53,164 nt of DNA from CAYIHX01 sp964363305 (GTDB lineage: Bacteria; Bdellovibrionota; UBA1018), in assembly GCA_964363305.1 (NCBI GenBank), contig CAYIHX010000028.1, positions 1-53,164 on the forward strand. Direction: 5' to 3'. The notes beneath the pieces are model-generated. The model saw only the letters and a list, made by a program, of their open reading frames with translations. It was not told the DNA's origin and searched no databases. Below, piece by piece: positions 1-7,442 of the stretch. The translations under genes and the position numbers were made by a program. Position 1 is the stretch's first letter; every line of letters begins with the position of its first letter.

Positions 1-51
<51 letters not shown>

Positions 52-195
52 CTTCGGGGTACCTGTGCCGTTCGCTGGCTCCAACGGAACTGGATGGGGA
101 TCGAGTTTCTAGAGTTGGACGATCGGAGCTTAGAGTGGTTTCAGGCGCGCGCCGCGGCTTTCGCGGACGGCGCTTATATTCCGAGGGAGGGTTAG
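52..195 (+). CDS. C-terminal fragment of a probable PilZ-domain protein (5' partial)
   Basis: The frame is open from the poly-C edge to TAG at 193-195 and gives 47 residues. The stretch VRWLQRNWMGIEFLELDD resembles the last beta strands of PilZ (cyclic-di-GMP binding) domains, where a V-x-W segment is followed by G-[IV]-E-F-L. The RxxxR and D/NxSxxG ligand motifs would lie upstream and are missing, so the assignment rests on a short segment. The stop codon abuts the GTG start of the histidine kinase at 196, so the two are probably co-transcribed, which would place a c-di-GMP receptor in the same operon as a two-component pair. It could also be an unrelated protein tail. Confidence 0.45.
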   Translation, partial: LRGTCAVRWLQRNWMGIEFLELDDRSLEWFQARAAAFADGAYIPREG

Positions 196-1476
196 GTGGA
201 GTGCAAGAGCCGTCTGATCTTCGAGCGAATCTGCGGGCTGTACGCGGCGGCGATCGTGGCGTTTCTGCCGGTCCTCAGCCTGGGGGGACAGTTCCTGCTC
301 GCGCGGATTTTCGGGGTTTGGTTTTTGCTGACGATCGTGTGGATCCCGATTTCACGAAGAGCAGGGCTGGCCCGAGGCCAGGCGGGGTTGATGTTTTCGA
401 CGATTCTGATCTTGACCGGCCTGTGCTGGGCCCTCGGGCCCGAGGTCGGGATGCAAAACGCCTTCTTCTGCCTGGTGGGTGCGCCCCTGATTCTATTCGG
501 AGATCGCAAGAGGCACGTTGCCGTCACTTTGTTGCTGGTGATATTCGCCTATTTTTTTCTTCAGGGCGTGCCCGAATTCTGGCGTTATTCAGGTCCGAGG
601 CTGCTCGATCCCGCCGTCGTGGGGGCCGTTCGTATTTTTGTCGCCGCGAACATCTTCGTGGCGTGCATCCTGTCTTTTTACTATTTCTATCGGGAAAATT
701 CGCGGAACGAGCAGAGACTGAGCGAGAGCGTCGATGAGCTGAAAAGAACCCAGGTCCTCTTGGTCCAAGGAGGGAAGATGGCGGCACTCGGCGAGATGGC
801 TGGCGGGATCGCGCATGAAATCAATACTCCCCTGGCTTTGATCAACTTGAACTCGAGCCTTCTCCAGGAGATGTGTGCGGAGAACCCGCCTGACTTGGGC
901 GGAATCAGGTCGCTCGCCCAAACGATCGAGAAGACGGGAATCAGGATCTCGAAGATCGTACTGGGGTTGAAGGTGTTTTCGCGCGACGGAAAAAACGACG
1001 CGTTCGAGGAGGTTTCTCTTCGAGAACTCATTTCTGAAACGATCATTCTCTGTCAGGAGAGGTTTCGCGCGCATTCAGTCGAATTGAAGATCGTGACGGT
1101 TCCTGATTTTGCGCTGCGGTGCCGGGGGGTACAGATTTCACAAGTGCTCCTGAATTTGTTGAATAATGCGCATGACGCGATCGCCGGCCTCGCGGAAAAG
1201 TGGGTGACGGTGGAGGCTCTCTTGGATCGCCGAGACGTGGTGATCCGAGTGACGGACAGCGGGCCGGGTCTTCCAGCAGAGGTTCGGGAGCGGCTTTTTC
1301 AGCCCTTTTTTACGACCAAGGGGTGCGGTAAGGGGACAGGCCTAGGGCTGAGTATCTCCAGGGGGATTGTTCATGCTCACGGGGGCGAGCTTTCGCTGGA
1401 TGCGGCGGGAAAGAATACCTGCTTTGTGATTCGATTGCCCATCCATCAGGGACAGGGAGTGAAAAAAATCGCATGA
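196..1476 (+). CDS. Membrane-bound sensor histidine kinase
   Basis: A 426-residue kinase. Residues about 8-165 form five or six hydrophobic membrane segments with short loops and no large periplasmic domain, so it may sense the membrane or a small ligand. A short linker leads into a dimerization helix with phospho-acceptor His207 in the box AGGIAHEINTPLALI. The ATPase domain follows, with an N-box (LLNLLNNAHDAI, about 318-329), a G1 box (VTDSGPGLP, about 352) and a G2 box (GKGTGLGLS, about 378). The GTG start at 196 has GGGAGGG upstream. The gene overlaps the downstream response regulator by 4 bp (ATGA), so they form a cognate pair. The kinase core is close in sequence to the kinase at 7442-8752, suggesting paralogy. 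The signal is unknown. Confidence 0.93.
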   Translation: MECKSRLIFERICGLYAAAIVAFLPVLSLGGQFLLARIFGVWFLLTIVWIPISRRAGLARGQAGLMFSTILILTGLCWALGPEVGMQNAFFCLVGAPLILFGDRKRHVAVTLLLVIFAYFFLQGVPEFWRYSGPRLLDPAVVGAVRIFVAANIFVACILSFYYFYRENSRNEQRLSESVDELKRTQVLLVQGGKMAALGEMAGGIAHEINTPLALINLNSSLLQEMCAENPPDLGGIRSLAQTIEKTGIRISKIVLGLKVFSRDGKNDAFEEVSLRELISETIILCQERFRAHSVELKIVTVPDFALRCRGVQISQVLLNLLNNAHDAIAGLAEKWVTVEALLDRRDVVIRVTDSGPGLPAEVRERLFQPFFTTKGCGKGTGLGLSISRGIVHAHGGELSLDAAGKNTCFVIRLPIHQGQGVKKIA

Positions 1477-1859
1477 TGCAGGCGAAGGATTTTCGTATTC
1501 TGGTGGTGGATGACGAAGAGGCTCTGAGGGAGGTGATTGCTTTTACCTTCGAAAGGAAGGGATTTCAGGTGGTGACGGCGGGGAACGGCGCCGAAGCGCT
1601 CGCTGTAATTGAGTCCTCTCAGGTCGATCTCGTGATTTCGGATATTCGGATGCCGATCGCCGATGGAATCAGTCTCCTGGAGAGTGTTCGAAAGGATGGT
1701 CGAACGGTGCCGGTTGTGATTTTGATCACGGGTTTTTCGGATGTAAGCCAAGCAGAGTGCATGGCCAAGGGCGCCTCTCTGGTGATGAGTAAGCCCTTCG
1801 ATCGGAAGGAGCTCCAGGCGGCGGTCAGCCGGTTTCTCGGCATCGAAGAGGCTGCATAA
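1473..1859 (+). CDS. Single-domain response regulator (CheY-like)
   Basis: A 128-residue receiver domain with no output domain. It has the acidic pair Asp13-Asp14, phospho-acceptor Asp57 (VISDIRMP), Thr86 and the conserved Lys107 (MSKPF). It overlaps the histidine kinase by 4 bp and is its likely partner. With no DNA-binding domain it must act through protein-protein contacts, for example as a shuttle in a phosphorelay, or by feeding back on the kinase or the adjacent PilZ-like protein. The output is inferred only. Confidence 0.93.
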   Translation: MMQAKDFRILVVDDEEALREVIAFTFERKGFQVVTAGNGAEALAVIESSQVDLVISDIRMPIADGISLLESVRKDGRTVPVVILITGFSDVSQAECMAKGASLVMSKPFDRKELQAAVSRFLGIEEAA

Positions 1860-1917
1860 GGAAGTTCAAAGGGATTGTGCGCAGGAGATCTTTATGACCT
1901 GGTTTCGCTTGCTCAGA

Positions 1918-1937
1918 GTGCATCACTAGTGATACAC
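1918..1937. promoter_or_regulatory. Probable toxin-antitoxin operator palindrome
   Basis: A 20-bp palindrome with a perfect 12-bp core (ATCACTAGTGAT, 1922-1933) flanked by GTG and CAC; only the pair 1921/1934 is mismatched. It lies 24 bp before the antitoxin start at 1962, where an RHH antitoxin commonly binds to repress its own operon. The operator role is inferred from position and symmetry. Confidence 0.6.
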
Positions 1938-1961
1938 TCCTCTTCCAGGAGAGGACAAGAT

Positions 1962-2183
1962 ATGCCAACTAAAAACCCCAGATTGAATGTTGTTTTGGAT
2001 GCTGAGCTTTATGAGATGGTTGAGAAAATCGCCAAACAGGAGGGTAAATCCATGTCAGTTGTGGCAAAAGAGCTGATGGAAGATGCACTCGAAAAGCATG
2101 AGGATATGCTTTTGTCCGAGATGGCTATGAAGCGTGAGACGAAATCCAAGAAAACTATCCCTCATGACAAAGCCTGGAAATAA
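1962..2183 (+). CDS. Ribbon-helix-helix (CopG-like) antitoxin
   Basis: A 73-residue protein. The N-terminus RLNVVLDAELYEMVEKIA followed by a second helix (MSVVAKELMEDALE) fits the ribbon-helix-helix fold: a beta strand that inserts into DNA, then two dimerizing helices. The charged C-terminal tail (about residues 50-73) would bind the toxin. The start ATG at 1962 has AGGAGAGG 8-15 bp upstream; a longer in-frame start at 1875 lacks such a site and would read through the operator palindrome. It overlaps the RelE-like toxin by 20 bp. The protein probably neutralizes the toxin and represses the operon at the palindrome 1918-1937. Confidence 0.78.
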   Translation: MPTKNPRLNVVLDAELYEMVEKIAKQEGKSMSVVAKELMEDALEKHEDMLLSEMAMKRETKSKKTIPHDKAWK

Positions 2184-2448
2184 GCCATACAAGATAGAAT
2201 ACCTCGATAACGTAGTTTCAGAGGATATCCCGGATCTACCGAAGACGATGAGAGCGCTGATCAAAAGGGCAATCGAGACCCGTTTGACGGTGGAGCCTAT
2301 TGGATTAGGAAAGCCGCTTAGATACAGTTTTATCGGGCATCGCAGAATTCGTGTTGGAGATTATCGAATCGTTTATCGCGTCAATATTGAAGCCAGCGTC
2401 GTGACAATTGTCTTTATTAAGCATCGTAAGGAAGTTTATGAAGGCTGA
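2164..2448 (+). CDS. RelE/ParE-superfamily toxin
   Basis: A 94-residue basic protein. The pattern PKTMRALIKRAIETRL, then GKPLRYSFIGHRRIRVGDYRIVYRV and a final beta strand (VVTIVFIKHRKEVY), is characteristic of RelE/ParE-type toxins, which cleave ribosome-bound mRNA or poison gyrase. RelE-like catalytic residues (the Arg in RIRVGDYRIVY, and a C-terminal His-Arg) are present. I chose ATG 2164 because an upstream in-frame start (2134) would extend the overlap into the antitoxin for no gain. It overlaps the antitoxin by 20 bp, so translation is probably coupled. Whether the target is mRNA or gyrase cannot be told. Confidence 0.8.
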   Translation: MTKPGNKPYKIEYLDNVVSEDIPDLPKTMRALIKRAIETRLTVEPIGLGKPLRYSFIGHRRIRVGDYRIVYRVNIEASVVTIVFIKHRKEVYEG

Positions 2449-2818
2449 GCCAACAAATTCGACCTCATCTTCCCGGAGAGTATTAAATGGGTCACAGTGG
2501 CTAGGTTCAGCGGAGTCGTTTTGAGTCCGGCCAATCTCTGGGTTCCTGCGGGAGCGTTGCTCATTTTCGCGCAGACGCGCAGATTGAAAACCGGTGCACG
2601 CGCGGCGCGTTAGTCTAGAGTCAGGCCGCACCGGTTCTTTTTGCTCCGAAAAACAACGCGGAGTGTAACTGAATCTCATCGAGTGGTTAGCTCCAACAAA
2701 AGTTTGGCGCGGCCTTTGCTTATTGGCGTTTTGAGTTTTAAAAACAGATCGCTCCACGATGACTATTGTAGTCATTTTTGTGGACGTATATCTGAACCGT
2801 AACAAGGGGAATTTTCAC
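2449..2818. other. 370-bp intergenic region before the cysteine-repeat protein
   Basis: No convincing gene is present. The region holds one inverted repeat (2589-2636) and presumably the promoter of the secreted protein that starts at 2819. A purine-rich ribosome binding site (AAGGGGA) lies about 10 bp before that start. I could not assign a -35/-10 pair with confidence. Confidence 0.5.
2589..2641 (+). terminator. Possible stem-loop terminator
   Basis: AACCGGTGC (2589-2597) and GCACCGGTT (2628-2636) form a perfect 9-bp stem with a 30-nt loop, followed by CTTTTT. The stem is GC-rich and a T tract follows, but the loop is long for an intrinsic terminator. It lies 140 bp past the RelE-like gene. 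It could instead be a repeat remnant or part of the 5' region of the next gene. Confidence 0.35.
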
Positions 2819-4817
2819 ATGGTGTCATGGTTACGAAAAGGAGGAGCGACCGCACTCGCGGCACTGATGGTGCTGCCGTACGGTCTTGCTCCGAATGGCT
2901 TCGCGACGGGGGAGGCTCCGAGCATCGTGTTCAACGAAGACGAGCTCGACACCTCTTATCGCGAGTATCACGAAATGCAGTTTTCGCTCGAAGGGGCTTC
3001 CGGCAGCACGACTCAGTGGTCGGTGCTCGATTCGGCGCTTCCCGCGGGCTTGAATCTGGAAGAGACGACTCAGAACGAGGTGATTCTGTTCGGGGGGGCG
3101 TTGTTCACCGGGCGATGGTGCTTTGTGCTGTCGGCTCAGAACGAAGGCGCGGCGGCCACGCAGCGCCGAGTTTGTCTGACCTCCGCTGATCTCGAAACTC
3201 GTGATTACCCGAGCTTCGAGACGGATAGCTTCCTTCCGACGGTCGGACGGGGCCAGTTCTATCAGCAGTTCATCGATGTTCAAGCCTCGGAAGATCTGAG
3301 CGGAGCTTCAGAAGACGTCCGACACATCACCGGTGAAATTCTCTACTCGCAGCTTCCTGACGGTTTCGAGATTTCGATCGACCCGACGACCGGGCGCTTC
3401 GAAGTGAAGGGTCGGAGTGATTTGGGTGGCATCTATTCATTCGCGCTGAAGGCGACGGATGGTCTGGGTCGCGCAAACTCTCGCCAGTTCACCTTGCAGA
3501 TTGCCGATGCGAATGACGGCGGGGATGATCAGCACCAGTGTCCTCCCGGTTACACCTTTGATAGCGACGAAGGGTACTGCGTTCCTTCCCAGCTGACTGA
3601 CTGTCCAGAGGGGACTTACTACGAACCTGAAACGAACAGCTGTGTGCAGTATCCCTTGCCTCCTCCTGAGGTTCGTTGTTCAGAGGGTTGGTACTTCGAC
3701 CCTTATTTGAATCGCTGCGTGGCTCCTCAGGCGCCTCGTTGCCCGCTCAATTACGAGTATGATTCTTACTACGGTCGATGCGTGCGGCTTCCGTATACGT
3801 GCCCGGTGGGAACTCGGTACGACTGGAACTTCAAGGAGTGCCGCGTCGTCCATATGAACCGCTGCGCTCCGGGCGACTATTGGGATGCGTATCTTCAACG
3901 TTGCCGCGTGGGTTACGTCGGTTGCCGTGTCGGCTCACACTGGGATCCGCATTTTGGGTCCTGCGTGCGTTCGCCTCGTTGGTGGAACTGCCCGAACGGG
4001 ACGTCGTGGGATGCTCGCCTCGGCTCGTGCCGCAGATTGCCTCCGGTAGCTTGTGGACCGGGTGCTGTGTACGATCCGTCGAGCGGCCGTTGCATGGTGC
4101 GCTCGCCGCGTCCTCGGCCGTGCGGTCCGGGCTACGCCTGGAGCCCCGGTGCGCATGCCTGCGTGCCTTATCGACGTCCGGTGCCTCCACCGCGTCCCAT
4201 GCCGCCACGTCCGGTGCCTCCGCGTCCGTTGCCGCCGCCTCGCCCGGTTCCACCACGTCCAGTGCCACCGCGACCGGTGCCTCCAGTGCCACCGCGACCG
4301 GTGCCTCCAGTGCCACCGCGTCCGGTGCCTCCAGCACCGCGACCTGCTCCGAGGCCTGAGCCTCCACGTCCGGCNNNNNNNNNNNNNNNNNNNNNNNNNN
4401 NNNNNNNNNNNNNNNNNNNNNNNNNNNNNNNNNNNNNNNNNNNNNNNNNNNNNNNNNNNNNNNNNNNNNNNNNNGCCGCGACCTGCTCCGAGGCCTGAGC
4501 CTCCACGTCCGGCGCCGCGACCTGCTCCGAGGCCTGAGCCTCCACGTCCGGCGCCGCGACCTGCTCCGCGGCCTGAGCCTCCACGGCCGGCACCGCGTCC
4601 TGCTCCGAGGCCCGAGCCTCCACGGCCAGCACCGCGACCTGCTCCGAGGCCCGAGCCTCCACGTCCGGCACCACGTCCGGCGCCGCGCCCGCCCGGTGGT
4701 GGCGGGGGGCGTCCTTCTCCCGGCCCTCGTCCCATCCGCCCTCGTGCGGACCTGGCTGTGACCAAGGTCGCCGTCCCGGCTTCACCGGGCATCGCGGCTG
4801 AGACGATCGATTCCTAA
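2819..4817 (+). CDS. Secreted protein with Ig-like domains, ten two-Cys repeats and a proline-rich tail (spans an assembly gap)
   Basis: A signal peptide (residues 1-29, MVSWLRKGG then a hydrophobic run) is followed by two beta-rich segments. The second (LPDGFEISIDPTTGRFEVKG then SDLGGIYSFALKATDGLG, about 170-235) matches the He_PIG/cadherin-like Ig pattern. Residues about 241-450 hold ten repeats of a C-x12-C unit with a central aromatic-Asp (for example CPVGTRYDWNFKEC), each probably one disulfide. A Pro/Arg-rich tail follows: three 8-residue units PVPPRPVP, then a 13-residue unit APRPAPRPEPPRP that runs across 100 Ns. The flanks of the gap join in phase with the 39-bp repeat, so the gene is one reading frame to TAA 4815-4817; the N-run only appears to break the frame. 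ATG 2819 has AAGGGGA upstream. At least 632 residues. It is probably a surface or wall-associated protein. Function unknown. Confidence 0.82.
4334..4667 (+). repeat. 39-bp tandem repeat encoding a proline-rich 13-residue unit
   Basis: One copy (4334-4372) precedes the N-run and five copies follow it (4475-4667, the first lacking two bases at the gap). Each unit encodes APRPAPRPEPPRP, with a few synonymous changes in the last copies. Upstream (about 4260-4333) a related 24-bp unit encoding PVPPRPVP repeats three times. Such near-identical GC-rich repeats explain why the assembly failed here. Confidence 0.9.
4375..4474. other. Assembly gap of 100 Ns
   Basis: Exactly 100 Ns, a common placeholder for a gap of unknown size. 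The two bases before it (GC) and the first base after it (G) make the expected GCG codon of the 39-bp repeat, so the real missing sequence is probably a whole number of repeat units, possibly zero. Confidence 0.95.
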
Positions 4818-4874
4818 TCTCCTGCGATGCTCCTTCCTCTCGCGAGGGGGGGGGGCATCACTCTCTCAAAGGGG

Positions 4875-4912
4875 GCCCGCTCTCATCGAAAGATGGGCGC
4901 GGGCTTTTTTTT
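4875..4912 (+). terminator. Strong intrinsic terminator of the cysteine-repeat gene
   Basis: GCCCGC pairs with GCGGGC, and CTCATC with GATGGG, around a GAAA tetraloop, followed by eight T residues (4905-4912). It lies 58 bp past the stop at 4817. Confidence 0.9.
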
Positions 4913-4983
4913 ATATGCACGGGTGAATTAAATCGAATATATACCTTTGCCCCAGCCAGATTGGATGATATCTACAAATATCC

Positions 4984-5649
4984 ATGAAACAGAAGCGCGC
5001 CGTTCAATTTTCGCTCGATCGATATCTTCCGCGTCATCAACGCAAGCGCATCGCGTACGGCGGGCAGCATATTCGCGGACACCGAAAGGTAAAGCGGCCA
5101 GTCGATCCGCGGTTTCCTCTTCATGTCGTGCTCAAGAGCACGAAGGCGCGGGGCGCATGGTCCTTTCTTGCTGGTGGTAATCGTCGTTTTATCGCGGAGC
5201 TGTTGGAGCGCCTGGCGCGCGCGCATGGCGTGAAGGTGCTTGAGTGGGAAAACGTGGGCAATCATTTGCATCTCGTGCTTCGTTTCAAAGACCGGAATGC
5301 TCCGGGGCGGTTTCTTCGCGTTTTCGCGGCTCGCATCTCGATGCGATTCATGGGGCTAAAAAAAGGCAGATCGGGCGAGCAGGTCTTGGGCAAGGGCGAA
5401 AAGTTTTGGGATGATACGCCATTCTCCCGCGTGGTGTACGAGGCGTTTCGCGCGGGCTTCGGGCTCGCGGCTTATTTGCGCAAGAATCACTATGAGGGAT
5501 TGGGTTGGGATGCGAAGCCGACGCGGCTGTTTGCGGCTCAGCTCCCGCCGGGGTTTGATTTCGGTCCGCCACTGCGGGGGACCCTGGCGGTCGGTACTGA
5601 TCAGGTTTCTGAATGCGGCCCAAAAACTCTCATGCTACAGAACCTCTAG
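4984..5649 (+). CDS. REP-associated tyrosine transposase (RAYT, Y1/HUH family)
   Basis: A 221-residue single-strand DNA transposase of the IS200/TnpA_REP class. The HUH metal-binding motif is His94-Leu-His96 in VGNHLHLVLRF, and Tyr164 (AAYLRKNHY) is the likely nucleophile. The N-terminal R/K-rich segment and the family length (about 180-230 residues) fit RAYTs, which are usually single-copy housekeeping transposases that act on REP hairpins rather than mobilizing themselves. No inverted repeats or REP hairpins flank the gene directly. The three paired-hairpin elements at 25777, 28998 and 43887 are candidate substrates, but nothing in the sequence proves a link. The last residues (about 195-221) look unrelated to the fold. 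Confidence 0.85.
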   Translation: MKQKRAVQFSLDRYLPRHQRKRIAYGGQHIRGHRKVKRPVDPRFPLHVVLKSTKARGAWSFLAGGNRRFIAELLERLARAHGVKVLEWENVGNHLHLVLRFKDRNAPGRFLRVFAARISMRFMGLKKGRSGEQVLGKGEKFWDDTPFSRVVYEAFRAGFGLAAYLRKNHYEGLGWDAKPTRLFAAQLPPGFDFGPPLRGTLAVGTDQVSECGPKTLMLQNL

Positions 5650-5651
5650 TG

Positions 5652-6119
5652 ATGAAGGTTCGTCGAGTTGAAATTTTTGAAAAAGGCACGATTGAGCATA
5701 TTGTCGCCATTCACAACGAAATGCCACGTGCTTGGGATCCCTCTCATCGAATCCCTCGGGAATTTCTTGAAAAGATCCTGAACGATATACGGTCGAGCAC
5801 CGATCCGCAGGGTTTTTGGATTTTCAATCCCGGAGGTGCCGTTGGGGCCTCGGTGATTGATGGCATGATTTGGGCGAAGATCATGAAGAACCCGTTGAAT
5901 GGAAATTATGTTTGCAAAATCAATTCATTCTGGATCAGACCGGAGCTGCGAAATAGCGGTTTCGCCGTATTGCTGACGGATCCCTGTCTTGCTTGGGCTC
6001 GGGAGTATGGCGCAACTCAGCTCGAATGCATTACTCACTCTATGAACTCTCGCATGAGAGAAATCCTTTCGAAGCAAGGCTTCACGCCAGGAATGGTGCA
6101 ATACTCCCTGGATCTATGA
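5652..6119 (+). CDS. GNAT-family N-acetyltransferase
   Basis: A 155-residue protein starting at ATG 5652, two bases after the transposase stop; a 13-residue longer in-frame start lies inside the transposase gene. The core strand INSFWIRPELRNSGFAVLL matches the GNAT motif A (the acetyl-CoA pyrophosphate loop is usually Q/RxxGxG/A; here RNSGFA, so the loop is degenerate). The tail ECITHSMNSRMREILSKQGFTP fits motif B, where the C-terminal helix and strand close the fold. The acceptor substrate is unknown. Close spacing with the transposase suggests co-transcription, but there is no evidence of joint function. Confidence 0.65.
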   Translation: MKVRRVEIFEKGTIEHIVAIHNEMPRAWDPSHRIPREFLEKILNDIRSSTDPQGFWIFNPGGAVGASVIDGMIWAKIMKNPLNGNYVCKINSFWIRPELRNSGFAVLLTDPCLAWAREYGATQLECITHSMNSRMREILSKQGFTPGMVQYSLDL

Positions 6120-6138
6120 TCCTGACGCCAGCGCAGCG

Positions 6139-6203
6139 CACTTCTCGGAGAACCTCTCGGGCTCTCGATCGCCCGGTTCACCGATACGGGTCGGAGAGAA
6201 GCG
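6139..6203 (-). repeat. Short interspersed repeat, family 2 (long copy 1)
   Basis: Read on the reverse strand this stretch begins with CTTCTCTCCGACCC and ends with GGTTCTCCGAGAAGTG. About 27 of the first 32 bases match the copy at 9367-9429. The terminal TTCTC-GAGAA part is a small palindrome that also occurs at 26338 and 28955. Confidence 0.6.
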
Positions 6204-6330
6204 TTTGAGCGATGATTTGCGATTTCCAGCCCTAGCGTCCGTGGGTTATGCGATGAGGAGTGCCTTCGACTCAATACATGCTGACGGCGAGATAGATTTA
6301 TTTTGGGAAGTGAAATAATCTTTTTGAGGA

Positions 6331-6867
6331 ATGACGAATCAAAATCAACTTCGGCTCGCGGTAATTGGGACCAGCGGATCAGGCAAGAGTACGTTGGCGG
6401 CAGCGGCCGCTCGCAAGCTGGGAATCAAGCATATTGAGCAGGATCAACTCTTCTGGCTCCCGAAATGGCAGATGATCCCTCGGGATCAGTTTGCTGAGGC
6501 TGTCCAAAAAGAGATTTCAGTCGATTCGTGGACTATCTGCGGCAATCACTCGTTCCTTCAAGAACAGATTTGGGAGCGCGCAACCCATGTTGTCTGGCTG
6601 AACTATTCGCTGACGACGTGCCTCGGAAGGGGTTTTCTCCGGACGATCCGGAGGGTGTTTCTCAGGGAGGAATGCTGTAATGGCAATAGGGAGGGCTTTC
6701 GTCACGCGTTTATGTCGAAAAACTCCATTCTTTGGTGGATATTGACGACGCACAAGAGCCGTGGCGAACAATACAGGCAAGCTCAGCGGTTGGGTAAATT
6801 CTGCAATGCCCAGTTTCTCGAGTTTAAGCGTCCAGTTGAAGCCGACAAATGGTTTCGCGATCTTTAA
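6331..6867 (+). CDS. P-loop nucleotide kinase-like protein (AAA_17/FlaR-like)
   Basis: A 178-residue protein with a Walker A motif GTSGSGKST (residues 13-21) directly after a beta strand (LRLAVIG). The pattern then fits the adenylate-kinase-like family often labelled DNA topology modulation protein or AAA_17: HIEQDQLFWLPKWQMIPRD, then WTICGNHS, then WLNYSLTTCLGR. In this family the substrate is usually unknown and the FlaR name is not well founded. ATG 6331 has TTGAGGA upstream. The neighbours (a GNAT gene upstream, a two-component pair downstream) give no functional hint. Confidence 0.78.
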   Translation: MTNQNQLRLAVIGTSGSGKSTLAAAAARKLGIKHIEQDQLFWLPKWQMIPRDQFAEAVQKEISVDSWTICGNHSFLQEQIWERATHVVWLNYSLTTCLGRGFLRTIRRVFLREECCNGNREGFRHAFMSKNSILWWILTTHKSRGEQYRQAQRLGKFCNAQFLEFKRPVEADKWFRDL

Positions 6868-7025
6868 AACCGACTTTTTAGTCAGAGTTTACCCGCTCGA
6901 TTGCCAATGATGCGAGCTAGCTTGCCTTCAAATTGACCTCGTCGACGAACGGGTCACGATTGAGGCTGGTAAATCCATAAAAGCAGTTAATAAATATTAT
7001 TTAACATGATCCGGATGCCGGACCG

Positions 7026-7442
7026 ATGAAGATTCCAAGGTGGGCGCTTCGGATGGTGAGGCTCGTGATTTGCGATGACAGTCGGTCCTCGTTGGCTTTT
7101 TTCGAGAAAAAGCTGACGGACGCCGGATATGAGATCGTCGGCAAAGCTCAAGACGGGGATGAAGGGATCAGGATTTTCAAGGAGACCCATCCGGATGCCA
7201 TGCTGCTTGACGTCACGATGCCCAATAAAGATGGGCGAGAGTGTCTTGATGAAATACTCAAGTATGCCCCTACGGCCAAGGTTATCATGATTTCGGCCGT
7301 AAAGGACGAAGGGGTGCAGAAGGAGTGTCTCAGTAGCGGCGCAAAGGCATTTATCTCAAAAAGTAATATATTTGATGCTGAAGCCTTTAAAGTAGAAGTC
7401 TTATCCACTCTTGAAAAGGTTCTTAAAGGATTGGCACCGTAG
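7026..7442 (+). CDS. Single-domain response regulator (CheY-like)
   Basis: A receiver domain of 138 residues with the acidic pair Asp17-Asp18, phospho-acceptor Asp62 (MLLDVTMPNKDG), a Ser at the switch position (MISAV) and Lys112 (FISKS). ATG 7053 (MVRLVICDDS) is an alternative start that trims nine residues and fits the usual beginning of receivers. The TAG stop at 7440-7442 overlaps the GTG start of the CheX-kinase gene by one base, so the two are translationally coupled. Sequence such as VRLVICDDSRSSLAF is close to chemotaxis CheY proteins, which fits the CheX domain of the neighbour. Confidence 0.92.
   Translation: MKIPRWALRMVRLVICDDSRSSLAFFEKKLTDAGYEIVGKAQDGDEGIRIFKETHPDAMLLDVTMPNKDGRECLDEILKYAPTAKVIMISAVKDEGVQKECLSSGAKAFISKSNIFDAEAFKVEVLSTLEKVLKGLAP

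Noticed and set aside
589..1074. Reverse open frames opposite the first histidine kinase
   Set aside because: The kinase motifs on the forward strand explain the sequence.
4475..4500. Apparent stop codon after the gap in the frame used before it
   Set aside because: The frame change is produced by the 100-N placeholder. The 39-bp repeat joins in phase when the gap is treated as whole units, so the gene continues to 4817.
4334..4667. CRISPR-like array (39-bp repeats)
   Set aside because: The units are contiguous with no unique spacers and encode a proline-rich protein in one frame.
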